Assembly: GCF_913046405.1 (NCBI RefSeq)
Contig: NZ_CAJWRQ010000002.1
Location: 1-61,812, forward strand
DNA from: an uncultured Christiangramia sp.
GTDB lineage: Bacteria > Bacteroidota > Bacteroidia > Flavobacteriales > Flavobacteriaceae
Direction of reading: 5' to 3'
Length of the DNA: 61,812 nt
The position numbers and the translations under genes were made by a program. This document shows, one piece after another, positions 36,829 through 45,311 of the stretch. Position 1 is the stretch's first letter; every line of letters begins with the position of its first letter. The notes under the pieces were generated by a model. It saw only the letters and a program-made list of their open reading frames with translations, was not told the DNA's origin and searched no databases.

Positions 36829-38582
36829 GGGCTAACAAGTTTTGATTCGGTCATTTCGATGCCATCCTCGATCAAATGAGCAATTTCTGGTCTTCGCTTC
36901 TTAAGTTCCAGAAGATAAGTTTTTACTTCATCTGCCATACTTTGATCATTATCGACAGCAAGCTCATAAATCTCTATCGCCAGTAACCAGTCATTCTTAT
37001 GATGTTTTTTCAGAATATCAAAAGCAGCGTTCAATGAGAACTTTGTATTCTCCCCGTGGCGAATGTTCGAAACTGCCTTGTATAAGGACTCCAGTTCTTC
37101 CCGTTCTGGTGTTAGTTGACTTTTAATCGTTGTACTGGATGGGTTGTGTGTAATTAGATCAAAAGAATAATGATCTGCAGGTCCGGCAAAGGCAGAAATG
37201 ATTTCTTTTCCTACCGCCATATCATATCGTCCCCAATCTGGTTTAAATAAGATATCATCTCCATGAGTAACAGTACAATCTTCAAAACTAATAATGATGA
37301 TCTTGCCCTGTAGGTTTCTAGTTCCCGTAATGATCGAACCTTCCACCTTGATGCCCCCCTCAAATTCAAGACTTACTCTTTCACCTTCGTAAATTGCATA
37401 AGCTCTAAGATCCCGCGGACTCATATCTTCAATAGCGAGATTAATGCCTTTTAGTTTTCCAATTGGTGACCCAAATCCTTCTGCATGGGAAGATGTGCCA
37501 TGTCCAACAAGCTCTTTTTCACGGTATGAAAGTGCAGTTTTCCCGGTTGTTTGAATATATATGGGGCGATCTTCGTGTTCCAGAACCCGGCTAAAATTAC
37601 CAGAAACCTGGATGCCGGTCGTAAACTCTATAGTTCCAAGATTTTTAGAATCAATTAATTTTTTAATTCCTGAGAGTCCACCACGTCTAAGCGCCATTTT
37701 ATTCGCAAACTCCTCCAATACAAGGCTAAGATGTGCAAAATCTGGAGTCACATAGAGTTGTGGCTGAGGTTTAGTGATATCAAACTCCTGTTGTGAAGCT
37801 TCAATCGTGTAAGGAATCTTCTTTACTTTACTGGTCATGCAGGATTTACTTTCTCCAATAGAGGAAAGCAAGCCTGCTCCATAGATCTTGGGATCTTCAG
37901 GAGTACCAATTAATCCGTATTCTACCGTCCACCAGTGTAAATTTCTAATCTGCGACATTTCGCTAGGATTCACCTTTTTATTCTGAAGATCCTCCACTCG
38001 TTTTTCAACAGCGATGATCTTATCTTCGGAAGTGTTTTCAGCTTCCTTTAAAATCGATAATTCACGAATAGCTTCGTAAACTTCAAAATCATGAGAGCTG
38101 GAGATCGCTTTACATCCAATTTCACCAAACCTTCTCAGGTATTCAGCATATTCGGGATTGGCAATGATGGGTGCATGTCCTGCTCCTTCGTGGATGATAT
38201 CTGGCGCCGGCGTATATTCAAGATGTTCGAGCTGGCGAATATCACTTGCAATCACTAAAACATTGTAGGCCTGAAATTCCATAAAAGCTGCAGGAGGAAT
38301 AAAACCATCTACAGCAACTGCCGCCCAGCCTATTTCCTCGAGGATCCTGTTCATTCCATACATATTCGGAATACTATCTATGGAAATCCCTGTTTTCTTG
38401 AGTCCGTCAAGATAGGATCTATGGGCAACCTTGCTCAGATAATCCACGTTCTTACGCATTACATATCGCCAAACCGCCTGATTAATAGGTGTATAATCTT
38501 CGTAATTTTGCGGTTTGATATATTGCTGAAGATGGGCAGGTAACCTGTCCAGAATTTCGTTTGATTGAATATTATCGAGCAT
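36825..38582 (-). CDS. Aromatic amino acid hydroxylase with extended C-terminus
   Basis: 585 aa, about twice the usual bacterial phenylalanine hydroxylase. The catalytic domain is in the first half: His131 and His136 in IIHEGAGHAPII (the family's HExxGH iron site) and Glu221 in WWTVEYGLIGTPED (the third ligand). PDFAHLSLVLEEFANKMALR follows. Residues ~330-585 form a distinct extension (LEFEGGIKVEGSIITGTRNL, then a helical ending) not present in short homologues. It hydroxylates phenylalanine or another aromatic amino acid using a pterin cofactor; the exact substrate cannot be read from the sequence. Confidence 0.86.
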   Translation of the reverse strand: MLDNIQSNEILDRLPAHLQQYIKPQNYEDYTPINQAVWRYVMRKNVDYLSKVAHRSYLDGLKKTGISIDSIPNMYGMNRILEEIGWAAVAVDGFIPPAAFMEFQAYNVLVIASDIRQLEHLEYTPAPDIIHEGAGHAPIIANPEYAEYLRRFGEIGCKAISSSHDFEVYEAIRELSILKEAENTSEDKIIAVEKRVEDLQNKKVNPSEMSQIRNLHWWTVEYGLIGTPEDPKIYGAGLLSSIGESKSCMTSKVKKIPYTIEASQQEFDITKPQPQLYVTPDFAHLSLVLEEFANKMALRRGGLSGIKKLIDSKNLGTIEFTTGIQVSGNFSRVLEHEDRPIYIQTTGKTALSYREKELVGHGTSSHAEGFGSPIGKLKGINLAIEDMSPRDLRAYAIYEGERVSLEFEGGIKVEGSIITGTRNLQGKIIIISFEDCTVTHGDDILFKPDWGRYDMAVGKEIISAFAGPADHYSFDLITHNPSSTTIKSQLTPEREELESLYKAVSNIRHGENTKFSLNAAFDILKKHHKNDWLLAIEIYELAVDNDQSMADEVKTYLLELKKRRPEIAHLIEDGIEMTESKLVSP

Positions 38583-38663
38583 GATCTTCCTTTACTAAAA
38601 CGTTTGCGTTAAAAGTACAAAATTTGACATAGAATTTCCATAATCCTCGCAGAGCATTGGCCA

Positions 38664-38690
38664 TAAAAAAAGCCCCGAATAGGGGCTTTA
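38664..38690 (-). terminator. Terminator of the DUF4136 gene (minus strand)
   Basis: AAAGCCCC (38669-38676) and GGGGCTTT (38682-38689) form the stem. The A-run at 38664-38671 is the U-tract on the minus strand, downstream of the DUF4136 gene. Confidence 0.85.
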
Positions 38691-38697
38691 CTATTTT

Positions 38698-39240
38698 TTA
38701 TTTCTCCATTCCGGGAGGATATTTTTCCATGATCTTGGCAACGATCTCATTGATACGTTCCTGTTTTTTATTTACTTCCCTGGCTAATGCTGCAGTTCCC
38801 ATACCCTGCCACACTAGTTCTTTATTTTCGGAGTCAATTAGGTCTATGTAAAGCGTTCCTTCACTAGTTCTGTTTACAGTATTGAATCCGCTTCCCCAAT
38901 ACCATGGGTTCCATCCCCATCCATAGCCCCAACCAGCAAAGTTGTTCTGGTAGATATTGATGTTCTCGTTAGTTTTTGTAAAGATGCTCACTAGAAGATC
39001 AGGGTTTTCAGATTTTGTGAAGCCATTCTTTTGCATTTCACTCTCGATGGCTCTAAGAATTCTTTTCTTATCAAGATCAGAAATATCGGCTTTATCTATT
39101 CCTGGCTTGAAAAATGCGAAGGATTTGTATTGATTAAAATCGGCTTCCCGATCGTAATCTGATGCTACACGCACACTACTACACGAGCTGAAGAAAAGTG
39201 CCAGTAGCAGCACTAGAGGAGTAATTTTTAAAAATCTCAT
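38698..39240 (-). CDS. DUF4136 lipoprotein
   Basis: 180 aa. A lipobox (LALFFSSC) puts the lipidated Cys at residue 20. The DUF4136 domain follows, with FNQYKSFAFFKPGIDKADIS, ENPDLLVSIFTKTNENINIY, a Gly-Trp-rich patch (GWGYGWGWNPWYWGSG) and TLYIDLIDSENKELVWQGMG. A cell-envelope lipoprotein of unknown function. Upstream, 39241-39409 contains no gene that I can support. Confidence 0.87.
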   Translation of the reverse strand: MRFLKITPLVLLLALFFSSCSSVRVASDYDREADFNQYKSFAFFKPGIDKADISDLDKKRILRAIESEMQKNGFTKSENPDLLVSIFTKTNENINIYQNNFAGWGYGWGWNPWYWGSGFNTVNRTSEGTLYIDLIDSENKELVWQGMGTAALAREVNKKQERINEIVAKIMEKYPPGMEK

Positions 39241-39409
39241 AGGTTAGAATTTAAGTTGTTCGTTGTAAACTGAAGAAGAAAATCATATTTCCAGTAAAAA
39301 TACCAGATAATATCAGATTCTTCAGTCTTCTTAAAGTCTCAAATATCGTGCCGAAGGATTGATTAGAAGGCGATTGAAGTTTAAGAGCCAATAGAGGATA
39401 TCAGTTAAT

Positions 39410-39580
39410 TTACTCCTGCTTATTTGTTTTGCTATTATATCCATAAGGGCAATGACGACAACCACTTTCGCAACAATAACCGCGTTTTAAGTGATATTTT
39501 TCAGTAAAACAGCGGTATCCTTCCGGGGTCAGGTAGTAGTCTCCATCCTCGAGTGGGATTCTTTTTCTCTGAAAATTCAT
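39410..39580 (-). CDS. DUF5522-type Cys-rich small protein
   Basis: 56 aa from the ATG at 39580 (an ATG 15 bp earlier is possible). Cysteines are at 24, 36, 37, 41 and 44; GYCCESGCRHCPYGY is a compact metal-binding-like knot. RKRIPLEDGDYYLTPEGYRC is the other conserved segment. DUF5522 proteins are short, widespread in Bacteroidota and uncharacterised. Starts 32 bp from a divergent small gene. Confidence 0.78.
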   Translation of the reverse strand: MNFQRKRIPLEDGDYYLTPEGYRCFTEKYHLKRGYCCESGCRHCPYGYNSKTNKQE

Positions 39581-39612
39581 AGCGCTAAAATACAATTTCT
39601 TATATTCATTCC

Positions 39613-39939
39613 ATGATTTTAATCGTGAACAGAAGGCTGTTATCAGGGAGATTCAAAGGTATTAGCCTCTGGCCTTTTGTAATACTTGAGAATATTCATC
39701 TTAAGAAAGACAAATATTTTATCAACCATGAGCGTATTCACCTTCGGCAGCAAATTGAGTTGCTTGTGATATTCTTCTATATATGGTATGCGCTGGAATT
39801 TTTTATAAGATATGCTTCACTTAAGGATGGGATGCAGGCTTATAGAAATATTAGCTTTGAAAAGGAAGCTTACAGACGCGAGACCGACCTTAATTATTTA
39901 AAAAAACGTTCGTTCTGGGCTTTCACTAACTATATGTGA
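39613..39939 (+). CDS. Small protein with an HExxH motif
   Basis: 108 aa, no recognised domain name. HERIHLRQQIELLVI gives His39-Glu40-x-x-His43, the form of a zincin active site, followed by a hydrophobic helix (LLVIFFYIWYALEFFIRYAS) and NISFEKEAYRRE, where a downstream Glu could be a third ligand. The pattern resembles the short core of M56/M48-type peptidases, but it is far smaller than they are. Catalytic activity is speculative; it might be a minimal membrane-associated peptidase or a structural relative. Confidence 0.7.
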   Translation: MILIVNRRLLSGRFKGISLWPFVILENIHLKKDKYFINHERIHLRQQIELLVIFFYIWYALEFFIRYASLKDGMQAYRNISFEKEAYRRETDLNYLKKRSFWAFTNYM

Positions 39940-39988
39940 TAAGCCCTTAGAATTTCATTGCTAATTCTTTCTTCTAAAGCGGATGCAT

Positions 39989-39996
39989 TATTTTTG
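39989..39996 (+). promoter_or_regulatory. Candidate -7 element (TATTTTTG) very close to the PLP-enzyme start
   Basis: TATTTTTG ends 5 bp before the ATG at 40002. If used, transcription would begin at or near the start codon (a leaderless message). No convincing -33 TTG at the usual spacing. Confidence 0.4.
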
Positions 39997-40001
39997 CAGT
40001 T

Positions 40002-40937
40002 ATGAATTCCATTTTTCAGACTTCTGAAGCTATTGTTTCTGAAAATCAATTTGTTGCTGAATTTTCAAATTCGGTGACCCTGCATATCAAGCGTGAAGAT
40101 CTTTTGCATCCTGAAGTGTCCGGGAACAAATTCAGAAAACTGAAGTATTCCCTATTGAAAGCTTCAGAATTGAAAAAGGACTACTTGCTCACTTTTGGCG
40201 GTGCTCATAGTAATCATATCGCAGCCACGGCAGCAGCCGGAAAACTGGAAGGTATCTCAACTATTGGTTTTATTAGAGGGGACGAACTGGAATTTCTGAA
40301 AGAAAAATGGAGTCCAACATTGAAGTATGCAGATTCCTGCGGAATGAAACTGACATTTATTAGCAGGGAAGCATATCGGGATAAAGATTCTGAAGCATTT
40401 CTGAATCAATTGGAATCCCAATTTCCCGATGCGATGATCATTCCTGAAGGCGGAACAAGTGAACTGGCGATCAAAGGTTGTGAAGAAATTCTTTCTGAAA
40501 CCGATGGGGAATATCATTATATATGTACTTCAGTAGGAACCGGAGGCACTATGGCCGGGCTTGTTAATGCTTCTCTCTCTCACCAAAATATACTGGGATT
40601 CTCAGCACTCAAATCTGAACACCTTTCCGAAGAAATCAAGAGAATAACCACCAATACGAACTGGTCCATCAATACCGATTATCATTTTGGGGGTTACGCG
40701 AAGACCTCTGCAGAGCTAATTCAGTTTATGAATGATTTTTTCAGAAAAACCGGAATCAAACTCGATCCGGTTTATACCGGGAAATTACTTTTTGGTATTT
40801 TTGATCTTGCGCAGAAAGATTACTTTCCGAAGGGTTCAAAGATCCTGGCAATTCATACCGGAGGCCTGCAGGGAATAGAAGGAATGAACGAGAGATTAAG
40901 AAAAAAAGCGCAGCCACAAATTATAACCGAACTATGA
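40002..40937 (+). CDS. PLP-dependent ACC deaminase / D-cysteine desulfhydrase family enzyme
   Basis: 311 aa, fold type II PLP enzyme. SGNKFRKLKY places the likely PLP lysine at residue 43; FGGAHSNHIAATAAAG is the Ser-Asn-His motif and VGTGGTMAGL the Gly-rich phosphate loop. The family covers 1-aminocyclopropane-1-carboxylate deaminase and D-cysteine desulfhydrase; the sequence here does not tell which, and desulfhydrase is the more common result in such short homologues. Its stop overlaps the next start by 4 bp (ATGA). Confidence 0.88.
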   Translation: MNSIFQTSEAIVSENQFVAEFSNSVTLHIKREDLLHPEVSGNKFRKLKYSLLKASELKKDYLLTFGGAHSNHIAATAAAGKLEGISTIGFIRGDELEFLKEKWSPTLKYADSCGMKLTFISREAYRDKDSEAFLNQLESQFPDAMIIPEGGTSELAIKGCEEILSETDGEYHYICTSVGTGGTMAGLVNASLSHQNILGFSALKSEHLSEEIKRITTNTNWSINTDYHFGGYAKTSAELIQFMNDFFRKTGIKLDPVYTGKLLFGIFDLAQKDYFPKGSKILAIHTGGLQGIEGMNERLRKKAQPQIITEL

Positions 40938-41743
40938 AATTGAATAGAGTTTTACTGCTGCTTATTGTTGCCATTTTTGCTGCTTCCTGCGGAAGTCGTA
41001 AAAAGGTAGATACCAGGAAAGATGATGTTGTAAAAAGCGATCGACGGGAAGAGAATAAAAATTCCCCAGCAGAAATCGTTGATGATGTGCGGGAAGAAAT
41101 GCCGCGCAATTCGTACCATTATCGGATAGAGGATTATATTCGGGATTATGCCGGTATTGCCCAGGAAGAAATGAAATTATATAAGATCCCGGCGAGTATC
41201 ACACTTGCACAAGGAATTTTAGAGTCTGGTGCCGGTAATGGGCAGTTGACCAGGCGGGCAAATAATCACTTTGGTATTAAATGTCATGATTGGAATGGTG
41301 AAAAAGTGTACCATGATGATGATAGAAAGGGAGAATGTTTTAGAAAGTATAAGCACGCAAAATATTCGTACAGGGATCACAGCCTCTTCCTTTCGGGACG
41401 TGGTAGATATTCAGAACTTTTTGAACTGGATGCTGATGATTATGAAGGCTGGGCCAAAGGTCTAAGAAAGGCCGGTTATGCGACAGACAGGCGTTATCCA
41501 GATAAATTGATCGATCTTATTGAGCGTTATGAGCTGTATAAATTTGATGAAAAAATCAGTGGAAAGTCTACTCGCAATTATGCTGTACAACCTGAAACTA
41601 CAAGCGAAAGTCATGTGGTTCAAAAAGGAGACACCTTGTATTCGATCTCCAAAAAATACGATACTACAGTTGAAGATATTAAACGAAGGAACGGCCTGAA
41701 CGGAAATAACATCTCCATTGGCCAGATCCTGAATGTAAAATAG
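40934..41743 (+). CDS. Glucosaminidase-LysM lipoprotein
   Basis: 269 aa. A lipobox (VAIFAASC) gives Cys19. The glucosaminidase domain (about residues 65-205) contains LAQGILESGAGNGQLTRRAN, with the catalytic Glu of this family, and NNHFGIKCHDWNGEKVYHDD. A LysM peptidoglycan-binding motif ends the protein (VVQKGDTLYSISKKYDTTVE). It would hydrolyse or bind peptidoglycan from the inner face of the outer membrane. It overlaps the PLP-enzyme gene by 4 bp and is 12 bp from hemL. Confidence 0.92.
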   Translation: MKLNRVLLLLIVAIFAASCGSRKKVDTRKDDVVKSDRREENKNSPAEIVDDVREEMPRNSYHYRIEDYIRDYAGIAQEEMKLYKIPASITLAQGILESGAGNGQLTRRANNHFGIKCHDWNGEKVYHDDDRKGECFRKYKHAKYSYRDHSLFLSGRGRYSELFELDADDYEGWAKGLRKAGYATDRRYPDKLIDLIERYELYKFDEKISGKSTRNYAVQPETTSESHVVQKGDTLYSISKKYDTTVEDIKRRNGLNGNNISIGQILNVK

Positions 41744-41755
41744 AGGAATAGAGTT

Positions 41756-43045
41756 ATGATTTATAAGAGAAGTAGTGCCTTGTTCGCAGATGCTAAGAAA
41801 GTAATTCCGGGCGGAGTGAATTCACCGGTGAGGGCTTTTAAAGCTGTTGGAGGAAATCCGGTTTTTGTAAAGCGCGCCACAGGAGCCTATTTATATGATG
41901 AGGATGATAATCAATTAATAGATTATATAAATTCATGGGGTCCGCTAATTCTGGGCCACGCCCACAAACCGGTAGTAGATGCTGTAGTTGAAAAAGCGAG
42001 GATGGGAACATCTTTTGGAACGCCTACAGAAATTGAAACCAGGATCGCAGAACTGGCGGTTAAAATGGTACCCAATATTGATAAAATAAGAATGGTAAAT
42101 TCCGGGACTGAAGCCTGTATGAGTGCTGTGCGACTGGCTCGAGGTTTTACCGGAAAAGATAAGATCATCAAATTTGCAGGTTGTTACCACGGGCATAGTG
42201 ATTCTTTCCTTATACAGGCTGGTAGTGGCGCAGTAACCTTTGGATCACCAAACAGTCCGGGAGTTACCCAGGGAACGGCTAAAGACACCTTACTTGCTAA
42301 TTTTAATGACCTTGCAAATGTAAAAGAGCTGGTAGAAGCCAATAAGGAGGAAATTGCCTGTATCATTCTGGAGCCGGTGGCCGGGAATATGGGATGTATT
42401 CCACCTGCTCAAGGCTTTTTGCAAGGTTTGAGAAAACTATGTGATGAAACCGGAATTTTACTTGTTTTTGATGAGGTAATGACTGGTTTCAGGCTTGCAG
42501 CCGGAGGTGTTCAGCAGCGGGAAAACGTTGTTGCTGATATTGTTTGCTTCGGAAAAGTAATTGGAGGTGGCTTGCCTGTTGGAGCTTTTGCAGCAAGAAA
42601 TGAGATTATGGATCATCTTGCTCCCATTGGACCAGTGTACCAGGCCGGAACATTAAGTGGAAATCCATTGGCTATGGCTGCAGGGTTAGCTATGCTAACA
42701 GAATTGGACTCTAATCCAGAAATCTTTGAAAGCATTGATAAGAAAACAGCCTACCTGCACGAGGGTATGGAAAAAGTATTAAAACAAAATGAGATCGATT
42801 TTACGATCAATAGATACGGTTCTATGATCTCGGTACATTTTGGACTGGACGCTGTTACAGATTTTGCTTCCGCGGCGAAGTCTGCGAACTTAGGGACTTT
42901 TAATAAATTCTTCCATGGGATGTTGGAAAATGGAATTTATATCGCTCCAAGTGCCTATGAAACATGGTTTATAAGTGATGCACTTAGTTATGAAGATCTT
43001 GATCGTACGATCGAGGTAGTAGATAAAGTAGCTAAAACACTTTAG
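41756..43045 (+). CDS. hemL: Glutamate-1-semialdehyde 2,1-aminomutase
   Basis: 429 aa, standard length. [30 protein letters not shown] and [16 protein letters not shown] (PLP-binding Lys267) are the family signatures. It converts glutamate-1-semialdehyde to 5-aminolevulinate for heme. Separated from the glucosaminidase gene by 12 bp, so it is probably on that transcript; a terminator lies immediately after it. Confidence 0.97.
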   Translation: MIYKRSSALFADAKKVIPGGVNSPVRAFKAVGGNPVFVKRATGAYLYDEDDNQLIDYINSWGPLILGHAHKPVVDAVVEKARMGTSFGTPTEIETRIAELAVKMVPNIDKIRMVNSGTEACMSAVRLARGFTGKDKIIKFAGCYHGHSDSFLIQAGSGAVTFGSPNSPGVTQGTAKDTLLANFNDLANVKELVEANKEEIACIILEPVAGNMGCIPPAQGFLQGLRKLCDETGILLVFDEVMTGFRLAAGGVQQRENVVADIVCFGKVIGGGLPVGAFAARNEIMDHLAPIGPVYQAGTLSGNPLAMAAGLAMLTELDSNPEIFESIDKKTAYLHEGMEKVLKQNEIDFTINRYGSMISVHFGLDAVTDFASAAKSANLGTFNKFFHGMLENGIYIAPSAYETWFISDALSYEDLDRTIEVVDKVAKTL

Positions 43046-43052
43046 AAATATT

Positions 43053-43088
43053 AGATCCGGCTGTAAAATCACTGTCGGATCTTTTTTA
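43053..43088. terminator. Terminator between hemL and the acetyltransferase gene
   Basis: AGATCCG (43053-43059) and CGGATCT (43076-43082) form a stem with a 16-nt loop, followed by T6. It abuts the convergent gene's stop. Confidence 0.7.
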
Positions 43089-43682
43089 AAAACTTCTATT
43101 CTTAAAATAGAAGTCTTCATCAGCTTTAGTGATCTTCCTGATCACTTTGCATGGTTTTCCTGCTGCGATCACATTGGAAGGGATATCACGGGTTACCACA
43201 CTTCCAGATCCAATAACCGTATTATCACCAATACTCACCCCTGGATTTATTACTGAATTTCCACCAATCCATACATTATTACCAATTGTTACAGGAATTG
43301 CATATTCCCATTCTTCATTTCGCTTATTTGCATCTATAGGATGTCCGGCGGTAAAAATACTTACGTTTGGAGCGATCATTACATGATCACCTATCCTAAC
43401 TTCAGCACAGTCCAGTATGGTTAGATTATAATTCGAATAGAAGTGGTTTCCAAGATGAATATTGTAGCCATAATCACATTGAAATGGCGGCTGGATATAA
43501 AATTCCGAAGAAACTGAACCCAGAATTCTGCGAATAAGATCGTGTCTTTCCGTAATTAGTTCAGGCGAACTATTATTGAAATCAAAACAAGTTTTCTGAG
43601 CATGCAGTCGCTCTTCAAATAAATCTTTGTCTGAAGCTTTATAGGCTTTCTCACTGAGCATCTTTTCTTTCTCGCTCGCCAT
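43086..43682 (-). CDS. Maltose/galactoside O-acetyltransferase family enzyme
   Basis: 198 aa, the typical length. The left-handed beta-helix has hexapeptide repeats (VMIAPNVSIFTAGHPIDANK, with the catalytic His of the family, then IGNNVWIGGNSVINPGVSIG and NTVIGSGSVVTRDIPSNVIA). It transfers acetyl groups from acetyl-CoA to a sugar or related acceptor. It is 3 bp after the upstream GH3-family gene. Which acceptor it uses is not clear. Confidence 0.92.
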   Translation of the reverse strand: MASEKEKMLSEKAYKASDKDLFEERLHAQKTCFDFNNSSPELITERHDLIRRILGSVSSEFYIQPPFQCDYGYNIHLGNHFYSNYNLTILDCAEVRIGDHVMIAPNVSIFTAGHPIDANKRNEEWEYAIPVTIGNNVWIGGNSVINPGVSIGDNTVIGSGSVVTRDIPSNVIAAGKPCKVIRKITKADEDFYFKNRSF

Positions 43683-43685
43683 AGA

Positions 43686-45200
43686 CTAGTTGCTTAATTT
43701 CAGCAATTCCTCAAGATAAGTCCTGGAATTTGAAAGTCTTGGTACTTTATGCTGGCCACCAACTTTATTGTGCATTTTCAACCAATCGTAAAATAAATCA
43801 GGACGCGCCTGGTGTACAAGTGGTGCGTTTAAGGTTATATTATTATACCTCTTTGCCTCATAATCACTATTTACTTCCTGCAAGGCAAGATCGAGCTGAA
43901 CCTTGAAATTATCGAAATCTTTCGGTTCGTTCTTGAATTCAATCATCCATTCATGCGCACCTTTCTCCCGGCCTTCCATAAATATAGGCGCAACTGTATA
44001 ATCCTTGATCTCACAGTTGGTTAAAAGGCAAACCTTTTTGAGAGCAGATTCGGCATTTTCAATGATAAGTTCTTCACCAAAAACGTTGATATGATGCTTG
44101 GTTCTTCCGGTAACTTTAATACGGTAAGGATTGGTATTGGTAAACTTAATGGTATCACCAATCTTATAGCGCCACAAGCCGGCATTTGTCGTGATCACTA
44201 CGGCATAGTTCACGCCTATTTGCACTTCATCAAGTGGGATCGCGTGTTCCAGGGCAGAGCCGTAGCTATCCATAGGGATAAATTCATAGAATATCCCATA
44301 ATCCAGCATGAGGAGCATTTCTTTGGAATCGTTAAGATCCTGACAGGCGAAAAAGCCCTCAGAAGCATTGTAGATCTCATAGAACCTGAAATCTTCCTTC
44401 GGTAATATTTTTTGGTACTGGGAAGCATAGGGCTCGAAACTTACTCCGCCATGAAAATATGCTTCCAGGTGAGGCCAGACTTCAAATACGTTTTCCTTGC
44501 CGGTACTTTGCAACACATTATTCAGTAAAACCAGCATCCAGCTAGGAACACCGGCAAGACTGGTTACCCGTTCCTTAATGGTTTCGTTTACAATTGCCTG
44601 CATTTTGGTTTCCCAATCATGCATCAACGAAACTTCATTACTCGGTGTGCTGCTAAACTCTGCCCAGAAAGGCATATTATCTATAAGAATGGCAGAAAGA
44701 TCTCCGTAGCTGGTTCCATTTTCCTGGTAAAGTTCCTTGCTTCCTCCCAAACGCAAACTTTTACCGGTAAACATCTGTGAACTAGGATTATTATTCAGGT
44801 AGATACAGATGAGGTCTTTCCCGGCAGCGTAATGGCAGGCTTCCAGTGAATCCTGACTAACGGGAATAAATTTGCTTTTTGCATTGGTCGTACCGCTTGA
44901 TTTTGCAAACCATCGAATAGCTCCCGGCCAGAAAATATTATGTTCACCTTTACGGCTTCGCTCAATATCACTTTCGATATCTTCATATTTCTGAATAGGA
45001 ACACGTTCCCTGAATTTCTGGTAATTATTGATCTCAGAAAAATGGTAGCGCTTCCCGACTTCAGTATTCTTTGCTTTGGTAATAAGGTTTCGAAGCAGCT
45101 CTTGCTGTACCTCATGAGGATACTTAATGAACAATTCCATTTGATGAATTCTCTTCTTTAAGAACCAAGAAGCAATGGAGTTGACTAATGGAATTGGCAT
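43686..45200 (-). CDS. GH3-family acyl-acid amido synthetase homologue
   Basis: 504 aa. ATP-binding SSGTTNAKSKF at residues 101-111, IYNASEGFFACQ, LMLDYGIFYEF and VVITTNAGLWRYKIGDTIKF are characteristic GH3 motifs of the ANL superfamily; the C-terminal domain ends at LSNSRTYLEELLKL. Plant GH3 proteins conjugate auxin or jasmonate with amino acids; the bacterial homologues' substrates are mostly unknown. It shares a transcript with the acetyltransferase (3-bp gap). Divergent from the DUF2797 gene across a 111-bp region with a striking palindrome. Confidence 0.9.
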   Translation of the reverse strand: MPIPLVNSIASWFLKKRIHQMELFIKYPHEVQQELLRNLITKAKNTEVGKRYHFSEINNYQKFRERVPIQKYEDIESDIERSRKGEHNIFWPGAIRWFAKSSGTTNAKSKFIPVSQDSLEACHYAAGKDLICIYLNNNPSSQMFTGKSLRLGGSKELYQENGTSYGDLSAILIDNMPFWAEFSSTPSNEVSLMHDWETKMQAIVNETIKERVTSLAGVPSWMLVLLNNVLQSTGKENVFEVWPHLEAYFHGGVSFEPYASQYQKILPKEDFRFYEIYNASEGFFACQDLNDSKEMLLMLDYGIFYEFIPMDSYGSALEHAIPLDEVQIGVNYAVVITTNAGLWRYKIGDTIKFTNTNPYRIKVTGRTKHHINVFGEELIIENAESALKKVCLLTNCEIKDYTVAPIFMEGREKGAHEWMIEFKNEPKDFDNFKVQLDLALQEVNSDYEAKRYNNITLNAPLVHQARPDLFYDWLKMHNKVGGQHKVPRLSNSRTYLEELLKLSN

Positions 45201-45225
45201 TATTTATTTCTATCTTTAAGCCTTG

Positions 45226-45282
45226 TTTTGCAGGCGTGACGTTATCTGGTTAAAAATAACGGATTCTTTGAAGCCTGCAAAA
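45226..45282. repeat. Nested inverted repeats between divergent genes
   Basis: TTTTGCAGGC (45226-45235) pairs with GCCTGCAAAA (45273-45282), and inside it CGTTAT (45240-45245) pairs with ATAACG (45256-45261). The outer arms are 10 bp and perfect. It lies in the 111 bp between the GH3-family gene (minus) and the DUF2797 gene (plus), where a regulator could control both. Confidence 0.7.
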
Positions 45283-45311
45283 AAATAGTTTAGTCTTAAA
45301 AATAAAATTCA

